From: VRUE01 sp963824215
GTDB taxonomy: Bacteria > Actinomycetota > Thermoleophilia > Solirubrobacterales > 70-9
Direction: 5' to 3'
NCBI GenBank assembly: GCA_963824215.1
Contig: CAWGOE010000001.1
Span: 930,001-994,000, forward strand
DNA length: 64,000 nt
In this document: one piece after another, positions 31,809 through 41,015 of the stretch
How positions within the stretch are numbered: the first letter of the stretch is position 1
How the letters are laid out: every line of letters begins with the position of its first letter
Notes under the pieces: generated by a model
Database searches by the model: none
Told to the model about the DNA's origin: nothing
The model's input: only the letters and a program-made list of their open reading frames with translations
Position numbers and translations under genes: made by a program

Positions 31809-33819
31809 CTCCGGCACCAGCCGGCGACCAGTACTGAAACGCCCTCAGGTCGAGTTCCGCGACGTCGCCCGCAGCATGGGCGACGTCGCGGCTCGTGTGG
31901 GGCGATGGTTCGCCAAAGACCCGCTCAGCACGGCGCTGATCGTCGCCTCGCTCGTCCTCACGTTCCTCTTCTTCAATCTGCTCGGCCAGATCCAGCCGAC
32001 CACGAGTGGCGAGCCCATCCCGCTCAGCCGTGTCTCCAAGCTCGCCGAAAAGAAAGAGATCAGCGAAGCGACGCTGCTCGACCAGGACGCCCGGATCCTG
32101 CTCGAGACCAAGGAAGGCCAACTGCTCTATGCGGCCTATCCGGAGTCCGATGCCCAGACCTCGGCCATGGTCAGGGGGCTGACCGAAAGCGGCGCCGTTG
32201 TCCAGGTCGACCAGCAGTGGGACAAGCCGGCGAAGCAGATCGTCGTTCAGTTCCTGATTCCGATCCTGCTACTCGTCTGCCTCTTCGTCCTCTTTACCCG
32301 AATCGGCCAGGATGCAGGCGCTGGGGCCTTCGCCGGTTTCTCCAAGTTCACTGGCAAGGGCCGCAAGCGCAAGGCGGGGGCGCCCGATCGCACCACCTTC
32401 GACAACGTCGCCGGCGCCGGCGAAGCGGTGGCTGAGCTGCGCGAGATCCGCGACTACCTCGCAGAACCGAGCAAATACGCCAAAGTCGGCGCCCGCGCCC
32501 CCAAGGGAGTGCTGCTCGTCGGCCCGCCTGGCACCGGCAAGACGCTGCTCGCCAAGGCGACGGCGGGGGAGGCCGATGCGACCTTCTTCTCGCTCTCGGG
32601 CTCCGACTTCGTCGAGTCGCTGGTCGGCGTTGGCGCCGCCCGCGTCCGTGACCTCTTCGCCAAAGCGCGCAAGATGGCGCCGGCGCTGATCTTCATCGAC
32701 GAGCTCGATGCCGCCGGGCGCAAGCGCGGCGCCGGCGTCGGCCAAGGCAATGATGAGCGCGAGCAAACGCTGAACGCGCTGCTGGTCGAGATGGATGGCT
32801 TCGGCGGTGACTCCGGGCTCGTCGTCCTCGCTGCGACCAACCGCCCTGACGTGCTCGACCCGGCGTTGCTGCGCCCGGGCCGCTTCGATCGCCAGGTGAC
32901 CGTCGACGTCCCCGACGTCCACGGTCGGCTCGAGATCCTCGGCTTGCACTGCGGCAACCGCCCGCTTGCGCCGGGCACGTCGCTCGAGGAGATCGCCAAG
33001 TTGACCCCCGGCTTCAGCGGGGCCGAGCTCGCCAACGTGATCAACGAGGCGGCGCTGCTGACCGTGCGCGAGGGCGGCGTCGAGATGGATCAGGCGACGC
33101 TGGAGGAGGCGATCGACAGGGTCGTCGCCGGCCCGGCGCGCAAGACCCACGTGCTCAGCGCTGAGGAGCGCTGGGTGATCGCAATCCACGAGGCCTCGCA
33201 CGCGGTGGTCACTCGCTCGATCGGCCAGACGGTCGCCACGCAGAAGCTCTCGATCGTCGCCCGCGGGAGGCAGCTCGGCACGGCGGCCAACATGCTCACC
33301 GACCGCGACGCGGTGGTTATGCAGGAGCCCGACCTGCACCGTCACCTGATCTCGATCGTCGCCGGCTTCGCCGGCGAGCAGATCGAGTTCGGCTTCGTCT
33401 CCAGCGGGGTTCACGACGACCTTCACACCGCGACCGGGTTGGCCCGTTCGATGGTCGCCTCCTACGGCATGTCGAAAGAGCTCGGCCCGGTCACGATCGG
33501 CGAGAAAGAGGGAGAGGTCTTCCTCGGCGCCTCGCTGCAGGAGCTCGGCTCGGTCGGCCCGGCGACTCTTGAGCTGATCGACCGCGAGGTCGAGCGGATC
33601 GTCGGCGAGTCGGTCGAGCGGGCCGAGGGGGTTCTGCGGAGCAACTGGAGCGCCGTCTATGAGACCGCCAATGCCCTGGTTGAGCAGGAGACGCTCTCTG
33701 GCGTGGCGCTTGACGCGGTGCTCTCGACCGTCGAGGCGACGCTGCTTGACCTGGGTTCCCCACCGCCCGACCAGCCGACGCAAGAGTTCGACCGTCAGAC
33801 GTCAACGGAAGGTGAGTAG
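31801..33819 (+). CDS. ftsH: FtsH-type membrane AAA+ zinc metalloprotease
   Basis: A 672-residue protease. Transmembrane helices near 41-62 and 148-165 bracket a small extracytoplasmic domain. The AAA+ domain has Walker A GPPGTGKT (about 241), Walker B LIFIDELDA, and arginine-finger region LLRPGRFDRQV. The M41 protease domain has HEASH (about 463, the HExxH zinc site) and the third-ligand Asp in SGVHDDLHTATGLARSM. It degrades misfolded or regulatory membrane proteins and works as a hexamer. GTG 31801 lies eight bases inside the end of the PstS-like gene, so it is coupled to it. An FtsH between exported-protein genes is unusual and suggests a dedicated role in this cluster, possibly not the only FtsH of the cell. 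Confidence 0.93.
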   Translation: MDNSGTSRRPVLKRPQVEFRDVARSMGDVAARVGRWFAKDPLSTALIVASLVLTFLFFNLLGQIQPTTSGEPIPLSRVSKLAEKKEISEATLLDQDARILLETKEGQLLYAAYPESDAQTSAMVRGLTESGAVVQVDQQWDKPAKQIVVQFLIPILLLVCLFVLFTRIGQDAGAGAFAGFSKFTGKGRKRKAGAPDRTTFDNVAGAGEAVAELREIRDYLAEPSKYAKVGARAPKGVLLVGPPGTGKTLLAKATAGEADATFFSLSGSDFVESLVGVGAARVRDLFAKARKMAPALIFIDELDAAGRKRGAGVGQGNDEREQTLNALLVEMDGFGGDSGLVVLAATNRPDVLDPALLRPGRFDRQVTVDVPDVHGRLEILGLHCGNRPLAPGTSLEEIAKLTPGFSGAELANVINEAALLTVREGGVEMDQATLEEAIDRVVAGPARKTHVLSAEERWVIAIHEASHAVVTRSIGQTVATQKLSIVARGRQLGTAANMLTDRDAVVMQEPDLHRHLISIVAGFAGEQIEFGFVSSGVHDDLHTATGLARSMVASYGMSKELGPVTIGEKEGEVFLGASLQELGSVGPATLELIDREVERIVGESVERAEGVLRSNWSAVYETANALVEQETLSGVALDAVLSTVEATLLDLGSPPPDQPTQEFDRQTSTEGE

Positions 33820-35431
33820 GGCCAGGACATTTGTGCTCGCTGGGATCGTCGCGGCGACGCTGATGCTCGCTCCGGGCGAGTCCCATGCGGCTGATCCGAT
33901 CTGGCGCCTCGAGCAGCCATCCCCGCCCGCGGGCGCGCCGTTCAAAGTCCCCCTCGGGGCGCCCGGCGACCTCCAGTTCTGGGCCCCCAACCGCGGTTTG
34001 CTCACGATTGAGGGAAACGACACGATTCCCCGCGGCCTCTACAGCTGGGACGGTCTGAGCTGGCACCAACTGGCGACGGTTTGCGGGGGACCGGGCGACA
34101 CGGCCCGTATCGCCTGGTCCGGCCCGACCGAGTTCTGGGTCATCAGCGAACCAAGCCTGCCGCGCAGCGGCTCCGGCTTGGCTCTTTGCCGCTTCAAGGA
34201 CGGCCAGGTCGTCGGCTCCTGGAGCACGCAGATCAATTCCCCCGACCCCTTCCGTCAGATGATGTCGGCCACCTGCAACGGCCCGAACGACTGCTGGTTT
34301 GGCGGCATCGGCTCAGAAGACACGCTCGGCGAAAGGATCGGCGCTTACCACCTCCACTGGAACGGCAGTGACCTGCTCAGTCGCTATGGCCCGCAGGGCC
34401 GGGGGGTTAGCGACATGCAGTTCCACGCCGGCACGTTGTATGAGAGCACCTTGGTCGGGCGCTCGCCCGAGAACCGAACCAAACCTGTCGACCTGGCCGA
34501 GCCGGAGCTCGTGCCTCGTCTGATCCACAAAGTCTCCGGCACGGCGTTCGCCAGCGATCCCTTCGTCCCATCCGTCGCAGCCAACAGCGAATCCGAGCTG
34601 TTGGCGATGGATAGTGACGGGACGAACCTCTGGGCCGTTGGCGGCGGCGCTGCGTCCGGTCCAGTTGCGCCAGAGGCGGGCGCCGTCGCGCGGGCGCCGC
34701 TGGCGGCCCGCCTCGTCGACGGCTCCTTCGAAGAATTGACCCTCAGCGGTCCGACGTTCGGCGAGCTCGACCGGCTCGGCGACGTCACCGCGATCCCTGG
34801 CACGGACGAAGCGATGGCCACGGTCGTCCCCTTCACCGACCGCCGCAGCGTCAATGTCAAGGCGACCGTGGCGCGCATCGCCGTGGATGGAACGACGACG
34901 ACCGCGCAGCTGCCCGCGGCCGGGGCCGGTCGAGGCAGCGCCGCGCGGATTGCCTGCCCGGCGCAGAACGAGTGCTGGATGGTCACCTGGGCCGGTTGGC
35001 TCTTTCACTACAGCGACGGGACGCCGCTCCCTCGCGACACCGACCCCGCTTTCCAGGGCACGATCGAGTTTCGGCCCAACGAGTCGGCCGAGCAGTTCGT
35101 ACCCGATCGGCTGCCGGTCGATGACTCGCAGCTGTTCGCGCCACCGCCGTTGCCATTGGTCGAAGAAAAGCCCAAAGGGGGCAAGGTGAGGCGTTTGCCG
35201 CCGCTGCTGCGCGGGGTTAAATCCAGGCTTCGGGGCCTGCGCCTCACGGTCACTTTCACCCTGACCCGACGCGCTCGCGTGCGACTGCTTGCCAAGCGCA
35301 GCGGACGCACCGTCGCCCGGACTCCACCTCGCGTCTTCGCCCCGGGCCGGCGCAGCCTCCGTCTGCAACTGAGCCGCGATCGCTACCCGACCCGGCTCGC
35401 CTTCAAGACCAAAGAGGTCAAGCGAAAATGA
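33812..35431 (+). CDS. exported propeller-like protein with basic C-terminal domain
   Basis: A 539-residue exported protein. GTG 33812 lies inside the last codons of the protease gene and gives a clean signal peptide (MSRARTFVLAGIVAATLMLA, then PGESHA|ADPIW). Blocks such as GLYSWDGLSWHQLATVCG, TEFWVISEPSLP, NDCWFGGIGSED, NLWAVGGGAASG and NECWMVTWAGWL are spaced like blades of a propeller with repeated Trp. The C-terminus, KSRLRGLRLTVTFTLTRRAR and RVRLLAKRSGRTVARTPP, is the recurring basic beta module, ending KTKEVKRK. Function unknown. Its stop overlaps the next start (ATGA). Confidence 0.72.
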   Translation: MSRARTFVLAGIVAATLMLAPGESHAADPIWRLEQPSPPAGAPFKVPLGAPGDLQFWAPNRGLLTIEGNDTIPRGLYSWDGLSWHQLATVCGGPGDTARIAWSGPTEFWVISEPSLPRSGSGLALCRFKDGQVVGSWSTQINSPDPFRQMMSATCNGPNDCWFGGIGSEDTLGERIGAYHLHWNGSDLLSRYGPQGRGVSDMQFHAGTLYESTLVGRSPENRTKPVDLAEPELVPRLIHKVSGTAFASDPFVPSVAANSESELLAMDSDGTNLWAVGGGAASGPVAPEAGAVARAPLAARLVDGSFEELTLSGPTFGELDRLGDVTAIPGTDEAMATVVPFTDRRSVNVKATVARIAVDGTTTTAQLPAAGAGRGSAARIACPAQNECWMVTWAGWLFHYSDGTPLPRDTDPAFQGTIEFRPNESAEQFVPDRLPVDDSQLFAPPPLPLVEEKPKGGKVRRLPPLLRGVKSRLRGLRLTVTFTLTRRARVRLLAKRSGRTVARTPPRVFAPGRRSLRLQLSRDRYPTRLAFKTKEVKRK

Positions 35432-38400
35432 ATGCCCGCTTAGGCAGCCTGCTCGGCTTTGCCCTCCTCTTCGCGGCGGCGCTGATTGTTGCGATGCCCG
35501 GTAACGGCCGCGGCGCGGTCGGCACCAGCGGGCCGCTGCCGCTGCTCGGGGTAGCCGACCAAGCGACCGTGTTGATGGGGACCGCGACGGCGGGGGAGCC
35601 GGGTGAAACCTGGGGTTTCCGCCGCTTGCCGCAGAGCGTCGGCACGGTAACCGTCGGGTCGCGCCGCCTCGATATTGCCGGCTCGGGCCCACCGGAACCA
35701 CAACTCGCCTTCCTGCGCTACACCGATGCCTCTGGCTGGCAGGTGTTCGACCTGCCTGTCGACGAGAGCGGCCATCCATATCGGGGCCCGATTCCGAATC
35801 CGCTCTCAGCCCGGATCACTCGCACCGGCGGCGGGGCCCTGGTTGGGCGCGACCTAAAACGGCCGGTTGGCCAGCAGGTGGTTGTCCTCTACCACGATCC
35901 CGGCAAAAACTGGCGCGCCTTGTCCGCTCTCCCTGTCGATGTCCTGCTCCCGGCCGAAGGGGAAGCGCCGGCCGAGGCGCTTGCCGACGACCAGGGGACG
36001 GGTGCGGTCGCCGTCGCCGCGTTTGACGAGGGTGGCCGCACCGGGCTGCTCTTCGGGCCTAAGGGCCGTTCGGTAGCTGACGGGATCATCCATTTCGACG
36101 GGACCGAATGGAAACGGGAGCCGGTCGAGATTCCAGTCGGCTCCGAGACGGAGTTCCACATCCTGGCGATCGACGCAACCGGTCTCGCGAATGCCTGGGC
36201 GCTCGCCGAGGCCAAAGACACGCTGAACCGCTCTGTCGTGCTGTTGCACCGCACGCTGACCGCCGAAGGGAAACCGCTCTGGGTTGAGCAACCGCTGGCC
36301 GGGACGGCTTTCGCCGCCTCTGGGGAACCTGGACAGGGGATCGCCGGCGTCGCCCTGATCGCCGGGGCCTCGCAGCCGCTGACCGTCACCTCTGACGGCG
36401 CCTGGATCGATCTGACGGCGACGATCGGCGACGTCAGTCGCGACATCACGCTCTTCTATGACGGCGGCAGCGACACCGTGACCGGCGCCTGGTGCGATGC
36501 CGAGATCGAAGCCTGCGATCTACCGCTCGGCGCCAAGTTCTCACGCCAGGGCGGCTATCGGAGCTTCGCTTGGCCAGGCGGCGAATTCGGCACGCGGGTG
36601 ATTACGAACCCTCTCCAGCCCGGCGGTAGCGAGGAAAGCAACCATGGCACCTACCTGCGTTTTGCCGATGGGGAGTTCGCGCGGATGCCGGGTGGTGGGG
36701 CAAGCTTTCGGCCCAGCGGCGCCTTTGCCGACGCCGACCGCGGCTGGCTCGAGGGACCGTTCGAGATCTCCCTGGCCACGCCGCCGAGCCCGCCGCGGCC
36801 CTGGCCGCTGTCGTTGCGCGCCCCGCTGACCGACATAACGCCGGCGCCGGGAACTTCACCCGGCTCACTCGGCTCTGCCGCGTTGGCAGTGGGCGCAGAT
36901 GGCTCGGTTGCCCGCTACCGACCAGGCCGAGGGTGGCACCGGGAGTTCCTGCTTTCCTCGAGCGGCAGCGTCAACAGGGCAACGCTGCGCGGGGTGGCAT
37001 GGCCGGAGCGGCGGACCGCATATGCGGTCGGTGACGTCGGTGCGATGTGGCAGTGGAACGCGGCCGACGAACTGTGGGTGCAGGACCCCGGAGTTCCGAT
37101 TGGCTTCGAAGGCAATCTTCTGGACATCGCCTTTGAGCCGGGCAATCCCGACCGCGGTTACGCGGTCGGCAAGAACGGCGTCCTGCTTAGCCTCGGCAAG
37201 GGATGGGACCCGGCGCCGCTTCCGGCTGGCTTCGAGAGCGCCAGCCTGACCTCGATCGCCTTCGCCGGCAGTGAGGCGATCGTCGCTGCCGGCGGAGACC
37301 TGCTCGTCAACAATGGTGGCGGCTGGCGCGTCGACGCCTCGGCGCACGCGCTTCTGGAGAGTGTCCGCTCGGGGAATCCGCAGCTGTTCGCCGTTGCCGG
37401 GCTGCCCGATGGTGGCGCGGTCGCGGCCGGTCGCGACATCGTCATTGAGCGCGACAGCGCCGGCTCAGCCTGGCGCTTCTCGAATCAGCCACTGCTCGGC
37501 TCCACGGCGATCGCCGCCGCGGCCATTCGCGACGGTGGCTCGGTCCGCGCGGTCGTCTCCGTGCTCCCGCAGCTCACCTACCCCCCCGCGGATGACCTGC
37601 CCGAACAGGACCCGACCCTGCCGCCGCCGATCCCGCCACCCTTTGCACTGGCCGGGGACGGTTACCTCCTGCGTGAGACCGCTAACGGTTGGCAGGACGA
37701 GCTGAGGACGGCGTTCGCCAGTTCCAGCGAGGACCGGCCGCTGAAGAGCGACCCGGTGCTCTCGCTTGCTCTCGATTCCTCCGGCAACGGCTGGGCGGTC
37801 GGCGGCTGGAGCGGTGACGTCGACTCGATGGGGCGGGGAACTTCGGCGCGTAACTCGACCGGGCGCGCGATCCGGGCCCGTGTGCGCACGGCGACGGTCT
37901 TTCGATACGGCTCCGGGGCGGCGTCGGCTCCGCCTGCCACGGCGTCCCGTGCCGTGTCGTTGCCGGCGGGGTCGATCCGCCTTGCGGTGGCCGGCCACGC
38001 CGAGTGCGATACGACCTGTGCTGACCTGGCGCCCCACGGGCTCGGGCCGGACCGCACGCTCGCCGCGGCGCTGCGCACGGTCTCCGCAATGCATGGCAAC
38101 GCGACCGGTCCGCGGGCGCTGCTCTACACCGGCAACCGGGTGAAAGCCGGCCTCGGTGTCGCCGACGGCGCTCGCTACGCAGGACTTCTCGGCGCGGAGC
38201 CGAGCCTGCCGGTGTTCCCCGCGCTCGGTTCCGATGATGCCTCTGACGGCTTCGGCGACGATGTCTTCCGTGCCGCCTTTGCGGGCTTCCCCGCTCCGCT
38301 GGGCTCCGGCCCACCTGCTCCCGGCATCTCGACCGGCGGTATTCCCGGCGCCGCGCCTGCGTCCGGATTGGCGCGCACGCACTACGCCTTCGACAGCAGC

Positions 38401-39879
38401 GGAGCCGGCGGCACTGTGCGCGTGATCGTGATCGACAACTCGCTCGGATCACTTGCCGCTAGCGATCTTCACCAGAACCCGGCGGAGGCACAGCTACCCT
38501 GGCTGGAAGCCGTGCTCGCCGACGCCCGTGGCGAGGGAATCCCAGTCGTGGTCATGGGCAGTCGCAGCCTCAACACCAGCTTCAGTCCGAAACTCAACGT
38601 TGCCAGCGACGGCGACCAGGTGGCACGAGTCCTGGTCGACGGCGGCGCCTCGGTCTACGTCTTCGACCGCCCGGAAGAGAACCGGCAGATGCGCATCCCA
38701 AGCGGCGCCGCCAACACGATCCCGAGCTTCGGAGTGGGCACGCTCGGCTACCGCTCGCAGATCGCCGGCGCGATTGGGCAGCAGACGGCGGATGCGCTGT
38801 TTGGCGACAGCGGCGTACTGCTTTTAGAGCTGGGTCAGCCCAGCCCGGGCTCCAATGTCGCCGGCGTCCGCGGGCGGCTGATCCCCGTGATCGAGGATCT
38901 TTCGCTTGAGGCAACCGATGGCACCCAGCTGCGCCGCTCGCGGCCGGCGCTCTTCCGTGGCCTCGGGCGCCGACCTCGCGGCGGCGATCGCTGGGGCCAG
39001 GCGGCGGCCGGTTCGGGCAACCCGGACCCCTCCGGCGGCGATCCCTACACGCTCTTCCCGCCCGATCAGTGCCTTGTCGCCGGCTGCTCGGCGCGGATCA
39101 CGCCCGAGTACAGCTTCGTCTCCTCAGACCCCGACATCGCCGACTTCGTCAAGCAGGATCCCGCTTCGACCAACCTGCGCAAGCCCTTCCTCGACGCCAA
39201 CGACAAGGTCGTGACCGATAACACCTCCGGCCTCCTCTGCCCGTTCAACGCCGGTACGACGACTGTGACGGTGAGCGCGGGTGGGTTTTCGTACTCCGAA
39301 CAGCTGACCGTGCTTGGCGGCAGCGTGCAGAGACCCTGCGGCACGCGCCCCCTGCGCCCGGACCGCTTCAAACGGGCCGCGGCCGTAGCCGCCCCCCCGG
39401 CCCCGCCGCCTCCCGCGCCCGCGCCGGCAGGCAGTCCCCCGGTCGACTTCGCACCGCCATCGCCGCCTCCTGCACCGCCACCGCCGGTGCCCGCGGCGCC
39501 AAACCCGCCTCCCCCCAACCCGCCGCCACCGCCGGTGCCCTTCGTCATGCCCAGCACGCCCCCGCTTGGCGTCGTGCCGGCGATCGTGCCGCCTCCGCCT
39601 CCGCCGATCGTGCGGCCGCTGCCGCCCGGCGGCGCCCCCGCCCGCACCTACCAGGTCGAGGAAAAGCGCGAAGAGGAGGCAGCGATTGAGGAATCGCAGG
39701 CCTTCTCGCGCTACGAGCCGAACAGCGGCATGTCCGTGCCGCCCTACCTACTGGGCCTGGTGTTGCTCGCCGCTCTCGCTGGCGCCTCGGTGCGTGGCGG
39801 ACCCGGCGCCCGCCGGAACCGCAGCCGGCCCGCCCCCGCTTTCACCCGCCCAGAACGCAATCGAAGGAGTCGCAGATGA
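35428..39879 (+). CDS. 1483-residue membrane-anchored exported protein with pseudo-metallophosphoesterase domain
   Basis: Signal peptide at residues 1-30, then about 800 residues of propeller-like repeats (for example TSIAFAGSEAIVAAGGDLLV, NGWAVGGWSG). Residues about 845-1090 follow the calcineurin-like phosphoesterase layout: LAVAGHAECD, ALLYTGNRV, VFPALGSDDASDG, HYAFDSSGAGG then VRVIVIDNSLG, QLPWLEAVLADARGEGIPVV-VMGSRS, and ASVYVFDRPEEN. At each metal-ligand site (normally GDxH, GDxxD/N, GNHD, HxP, GHxHxY) the key residues are altered, so catalysis is unlikely. A cysteine-containing Ig-like region, a proline-rich spacer (about 1315-1410) and one transmembrane helix (YLLGLVLLAALAGASV, about 1438-1455) before an Arg-rich tail suggest anchoring with the bulk outside. 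Confidence 0.75.
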   Translation: MNARLGSLLGFALLFAAALIVAMPGNGRGAVGTSGPLPLLGVADQATVLMGTATAGEPGETWGFRRLPQSVGTVTVGSRRLDIAGSGPPEPQLAFLRYTDASGWQVFDLPVDESGHPYRGPIPNPLSARITRTGGGALVGRDLKRPVGQQVVVLYHDPGKNWRALSALPVDVLLPAEGEAPAEALADDQGTGAVAVAAFDEGGRTGLLFGPKGRSVADGIIHFDGTEWKREPVEIPVGSETEFHILAIDATGLANAWALAEAKDTLNRSVVLLHRTLTAEGKPLWVEQPLAGTAFAASGEPGQGIAGVALIAGASQPLTVTSDGAWIDLTATIGDVSRDITLFYDGGSDTVTGAWCDAEIEACDLPLGAKFSRQGGYRSFAWPGGEFGTRVITNPLQPGGSEESNHGTYLRFADGEFARMPGGGASFRPSGAFADADRGWLEGPFEISLATPPSPPRPWPLSLRAPLTDITPAPGTSPGSLGSAALAVGADGSVARYRPGRGWHREFLLSSSGSVNRATLRGVAWPERRTAYAVGDVGAMWQWNAADELWVQDPGVPIGFEGNLLDIAFEPGNPDRGYAVGKNGVLLSLGKGWDPAPLPAGFESASLTSIAFAGSEAIVAAGGDLLVNNGGGWRVDASAHALLESVRSGNPQLFAVAGLPDGGAVAAGRDIVIERDSAGSAWRFSNQPLLGSTAIAAAAIRDGGSVRAVVSVLPQLTYPPADDLPEQDPTLPPPIPPPFALAGDGYLLRETANGWQDELRTAFASSSEDRPLKSDPVLSLALDSSGNGWAVGGWSGDVDSMGRGTSARNSTGRAIRARVRTATVFRYGSGAASAPPATASRAVSLPAGSIRLAVAGHAECDTTCADLAPHGLGPDRTLAAALRTVSAMHGNATGPRALLYTGNRVKAGLGVADGARYAGLLGAEPSLPVFPALGSDDASDGFGDDVFRAAFAGFPAPLGSGPPAPGISTGGIPGAAPASGLARTHYAFDSSGAGGTVRVIVIDNSLGSLAASDLHQNPAEAQLPWLEAVLADARGEGIPVVVMGSRSLNTSFSPKLNVASDGDQVARVLVDGGASVYVFDRPEENRQMRIPSGAANTIPSFGVGTLGYRSQIAGAIGQQTADALFGDSGVLLLELGQPSPGSNVAGVRGRLIPVIEDLSLEATDGTQLRRSRPALFRGLGRRPRGGDRWGQAAAGSGNPDPSGGDPYTLFPPDQCLVAGCSARITPEYSFVSSDPDIADFVKQDPASTNLRKPFLDANDKVVTDNTSGLLCPFNAGTTTVTVSAGGFSYSEQLTVLGGSVQRPCGTRPLRPDRFKRAAAVAAPPAPPPPAPAPAGSPPVDFAPPSPPPAPPPPVPAAPNPPPPNPPPPPVPFVMPSTPPLGVVPAIVPPPPPPIVRPLPPGGAPARTYQVEEKREEEAAIEESQAFSRYEPNSGMSVPPYLLGLVLLAALAGASVRGGPGARRNRSRPAPAFTRPERNRRSRR

Positions 39880-40604
39880 CCAATCAACGCACTGTCGGCA
39901 TCGTCGCCTGGTCGGCGCTCGTCCTCGCCTTGGGCGCTTTCGTGCTCTCTGGCGCCGCCGAAGTCGTCGCCAAGCGACATCTTCCCGGCCCCAGCTTGAA
40001 GCCACGCAAGTTCGGTCTCCTGCGCCTCAACGCGAAAAGGAAGTTCCCGCCCAGCGTCCTGCCCAAGACCGTCTTCGACCACTGCTCGCCGGAGACTGTG
40101 AAGATCGGCACGGTCTGCATGATGACCAGCCCCTACCCGCTCGAGAAGGGTGACGTGGGGCGCAACGACTACTTCTTCGCCACCCAGAAGTGCGCCCAGC
40201 TCGGTGGCTACCTGCCGACTGCAGCGCAGCTGATCGGCGCCGCGCCGTACGTGAAGCTGTCCGGCCGAGTCGACGACAACGAGGTCACCGCCTCAACCGA
40301 CGTCGATCCCACCGATGGGCTCAAGGACAAACGTGAGATGAGCGCCACGTTGACCACGACGGCCTCAGGCGGTCGCGCCGCCGGCTCACAGGGAGTCAGC
40401 GAAGGCTCGCGCGGCGATCCCAAGGCAGGCGAGCCGAACCCGGCGCCGCTGCCCGCAGACCCCGCGCCGGAAACTCTCCACTACATAACGGTCTACGACA
40501 ACGAGGACCGCGGCGGCTTCGCCGGCGGCAAGCCGGTCGGTCAGCCGGAGAACTTCCGCTGCGCCTTCAACTTCGCCCAGGGTAAAGCCGGGCACCTGAG
40601 ATAG
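39876..40604 (+). CDS. exported protein, FGE/C-type-lectin-like fragment
   Basis: A 242-residue protein overlapping the previous gene by four bases. An N-terminal hydrophobic segment (IVAWSALVLALGAFVLSGAA) serves as a signal peptide or anchor. The mature part has four or more cysteines and YFFATQKCAQLGGYLPTAAQ-LIGAAPY, which resembles the A-x-x-x-C-x-x-x-G-x-R-L-P-T-x-x-E motif of formylglycine-generating-enzyme/lectin folds, with the acidic residue missing. A low-complexity Gly/Ser/Pro region interrupts it; the end FRCAFNFAQG could be the last strand. Probably a binding rather than a catalytic domain. Last gene of the cluster; converges with the regulator gene eight bases on. Confidence 0.65.
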   Translation: MTNQRTVGIVAWSALVLALGAFVLSGAAEVVAKRHLPGPSLKPRKFGLLRLNAKRKFPPSVLPKTVFDHCSPETVKIGTVCMMTSPYPLEKGDVGRNDYFFATQKCAQLGGYLPTAAQLIGAAPYVKLSGRVDDNEVTASTDVDPTDGLKDKREMSATLTTTASGGRAAGSQGVSEGSRGDPKAGEPNPAPLPADPAPETLHYITVYDNEDRGGFAGGKPVGQPENFRCAFNFAQGKAGHLR

Positions 40605-40612
40605 GGCTTTGC

Positions 40613-40948
40613 CTAGGCGGGTTCGGGTGAAAACCGGTAGCCGATACCGAAGTGCGTGTGGATGTAGCGCCATTCGGGTGCGACTTGCTCGAGCTTGGCG
40701 CGCACCCTGCGGATCAGCACGTCGACCGAGCGGTCGCGCCGTGGCATCTCGCCGCCCCACATCAGGGCGTAGATCTCCGGTCGCTGCACGACCGCGTCGA
40801 GGCGTTCGGCAAGCAGCATGAAGAGCTCGAACTCGCGCACGGTGAGGCCCACGCGTCGCTCGTCGATAAGCACCTGAAACTCCGCCGGGCGGATCTCCAC
40901 GTTGCCAATCAAGCGCACCCTCCTTGCTGAGCTCGAGGTCTGGGGCAC
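40613..40948 (-). CDS. orphan OmpR/PhoB-type winged-helix DNA-binding protein without receiver domain
   Basis: A 111-residue protein starting at GTG 40948. VGLTVREFELFMLLAERLDA, RPEIYALMWGGEMPRRDRSVD, VLIRRVRAKLEQVAPEWRYI and THFGIGYRFSPEP are the complete Trans_Reg_C winged helix. Response regulators of this class have about 120 more N-terminal residues forming the phosphorylated receiver; here the upstream sequence is intergenic, so the receiver is absent. It is divergent from pstS across a 187-base region with the TGTAAC-N17-GTTACA site, and so is the best local candidate for the regulator that binds it. Control would then rest on concentration or a partner protein rather than phosphorylation. 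Confidence 0.85.
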   Translation of the reverse strand: MPQTSSSARRVRLIGNVEIRPAEFQVLIDERRVGLTVREFELFMLLAERLDAVVQRPEIYALMWGGEMPRRDRSVDVLIRRVRAKLEQVAPEWRYIHTHFGIGYRFSPEPA

Positions 40949-41015
40949 GTCGGCAAGATTCTCGAACGGCCGTGGCCAGCCGGTAAACGGAATGTGTCGA
41001 AGTGGAAAAGATTTT

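Noticed and set aside
29754..31817. Open minus-strand frame of 687 codons opposite the PstS-like gene
   Set aside because: The plus strand encodes a signal peptide and a PstS fold; the minus frame has no recognisable domain, start region or ribosome-binding site.
32269..33783. Open minus-strand frame of 504 codons opposite the ftsH-like gene
   Set aside because: A shadow of strong codon bias; the plus strand has every FtsH motif.
34313..35779. Open minus-strand frame of 488 codons
   Set aside because: It spans the junction of two exported-protein genes on the plus strand that have signal peptides and coupled starts; no family resemblance.
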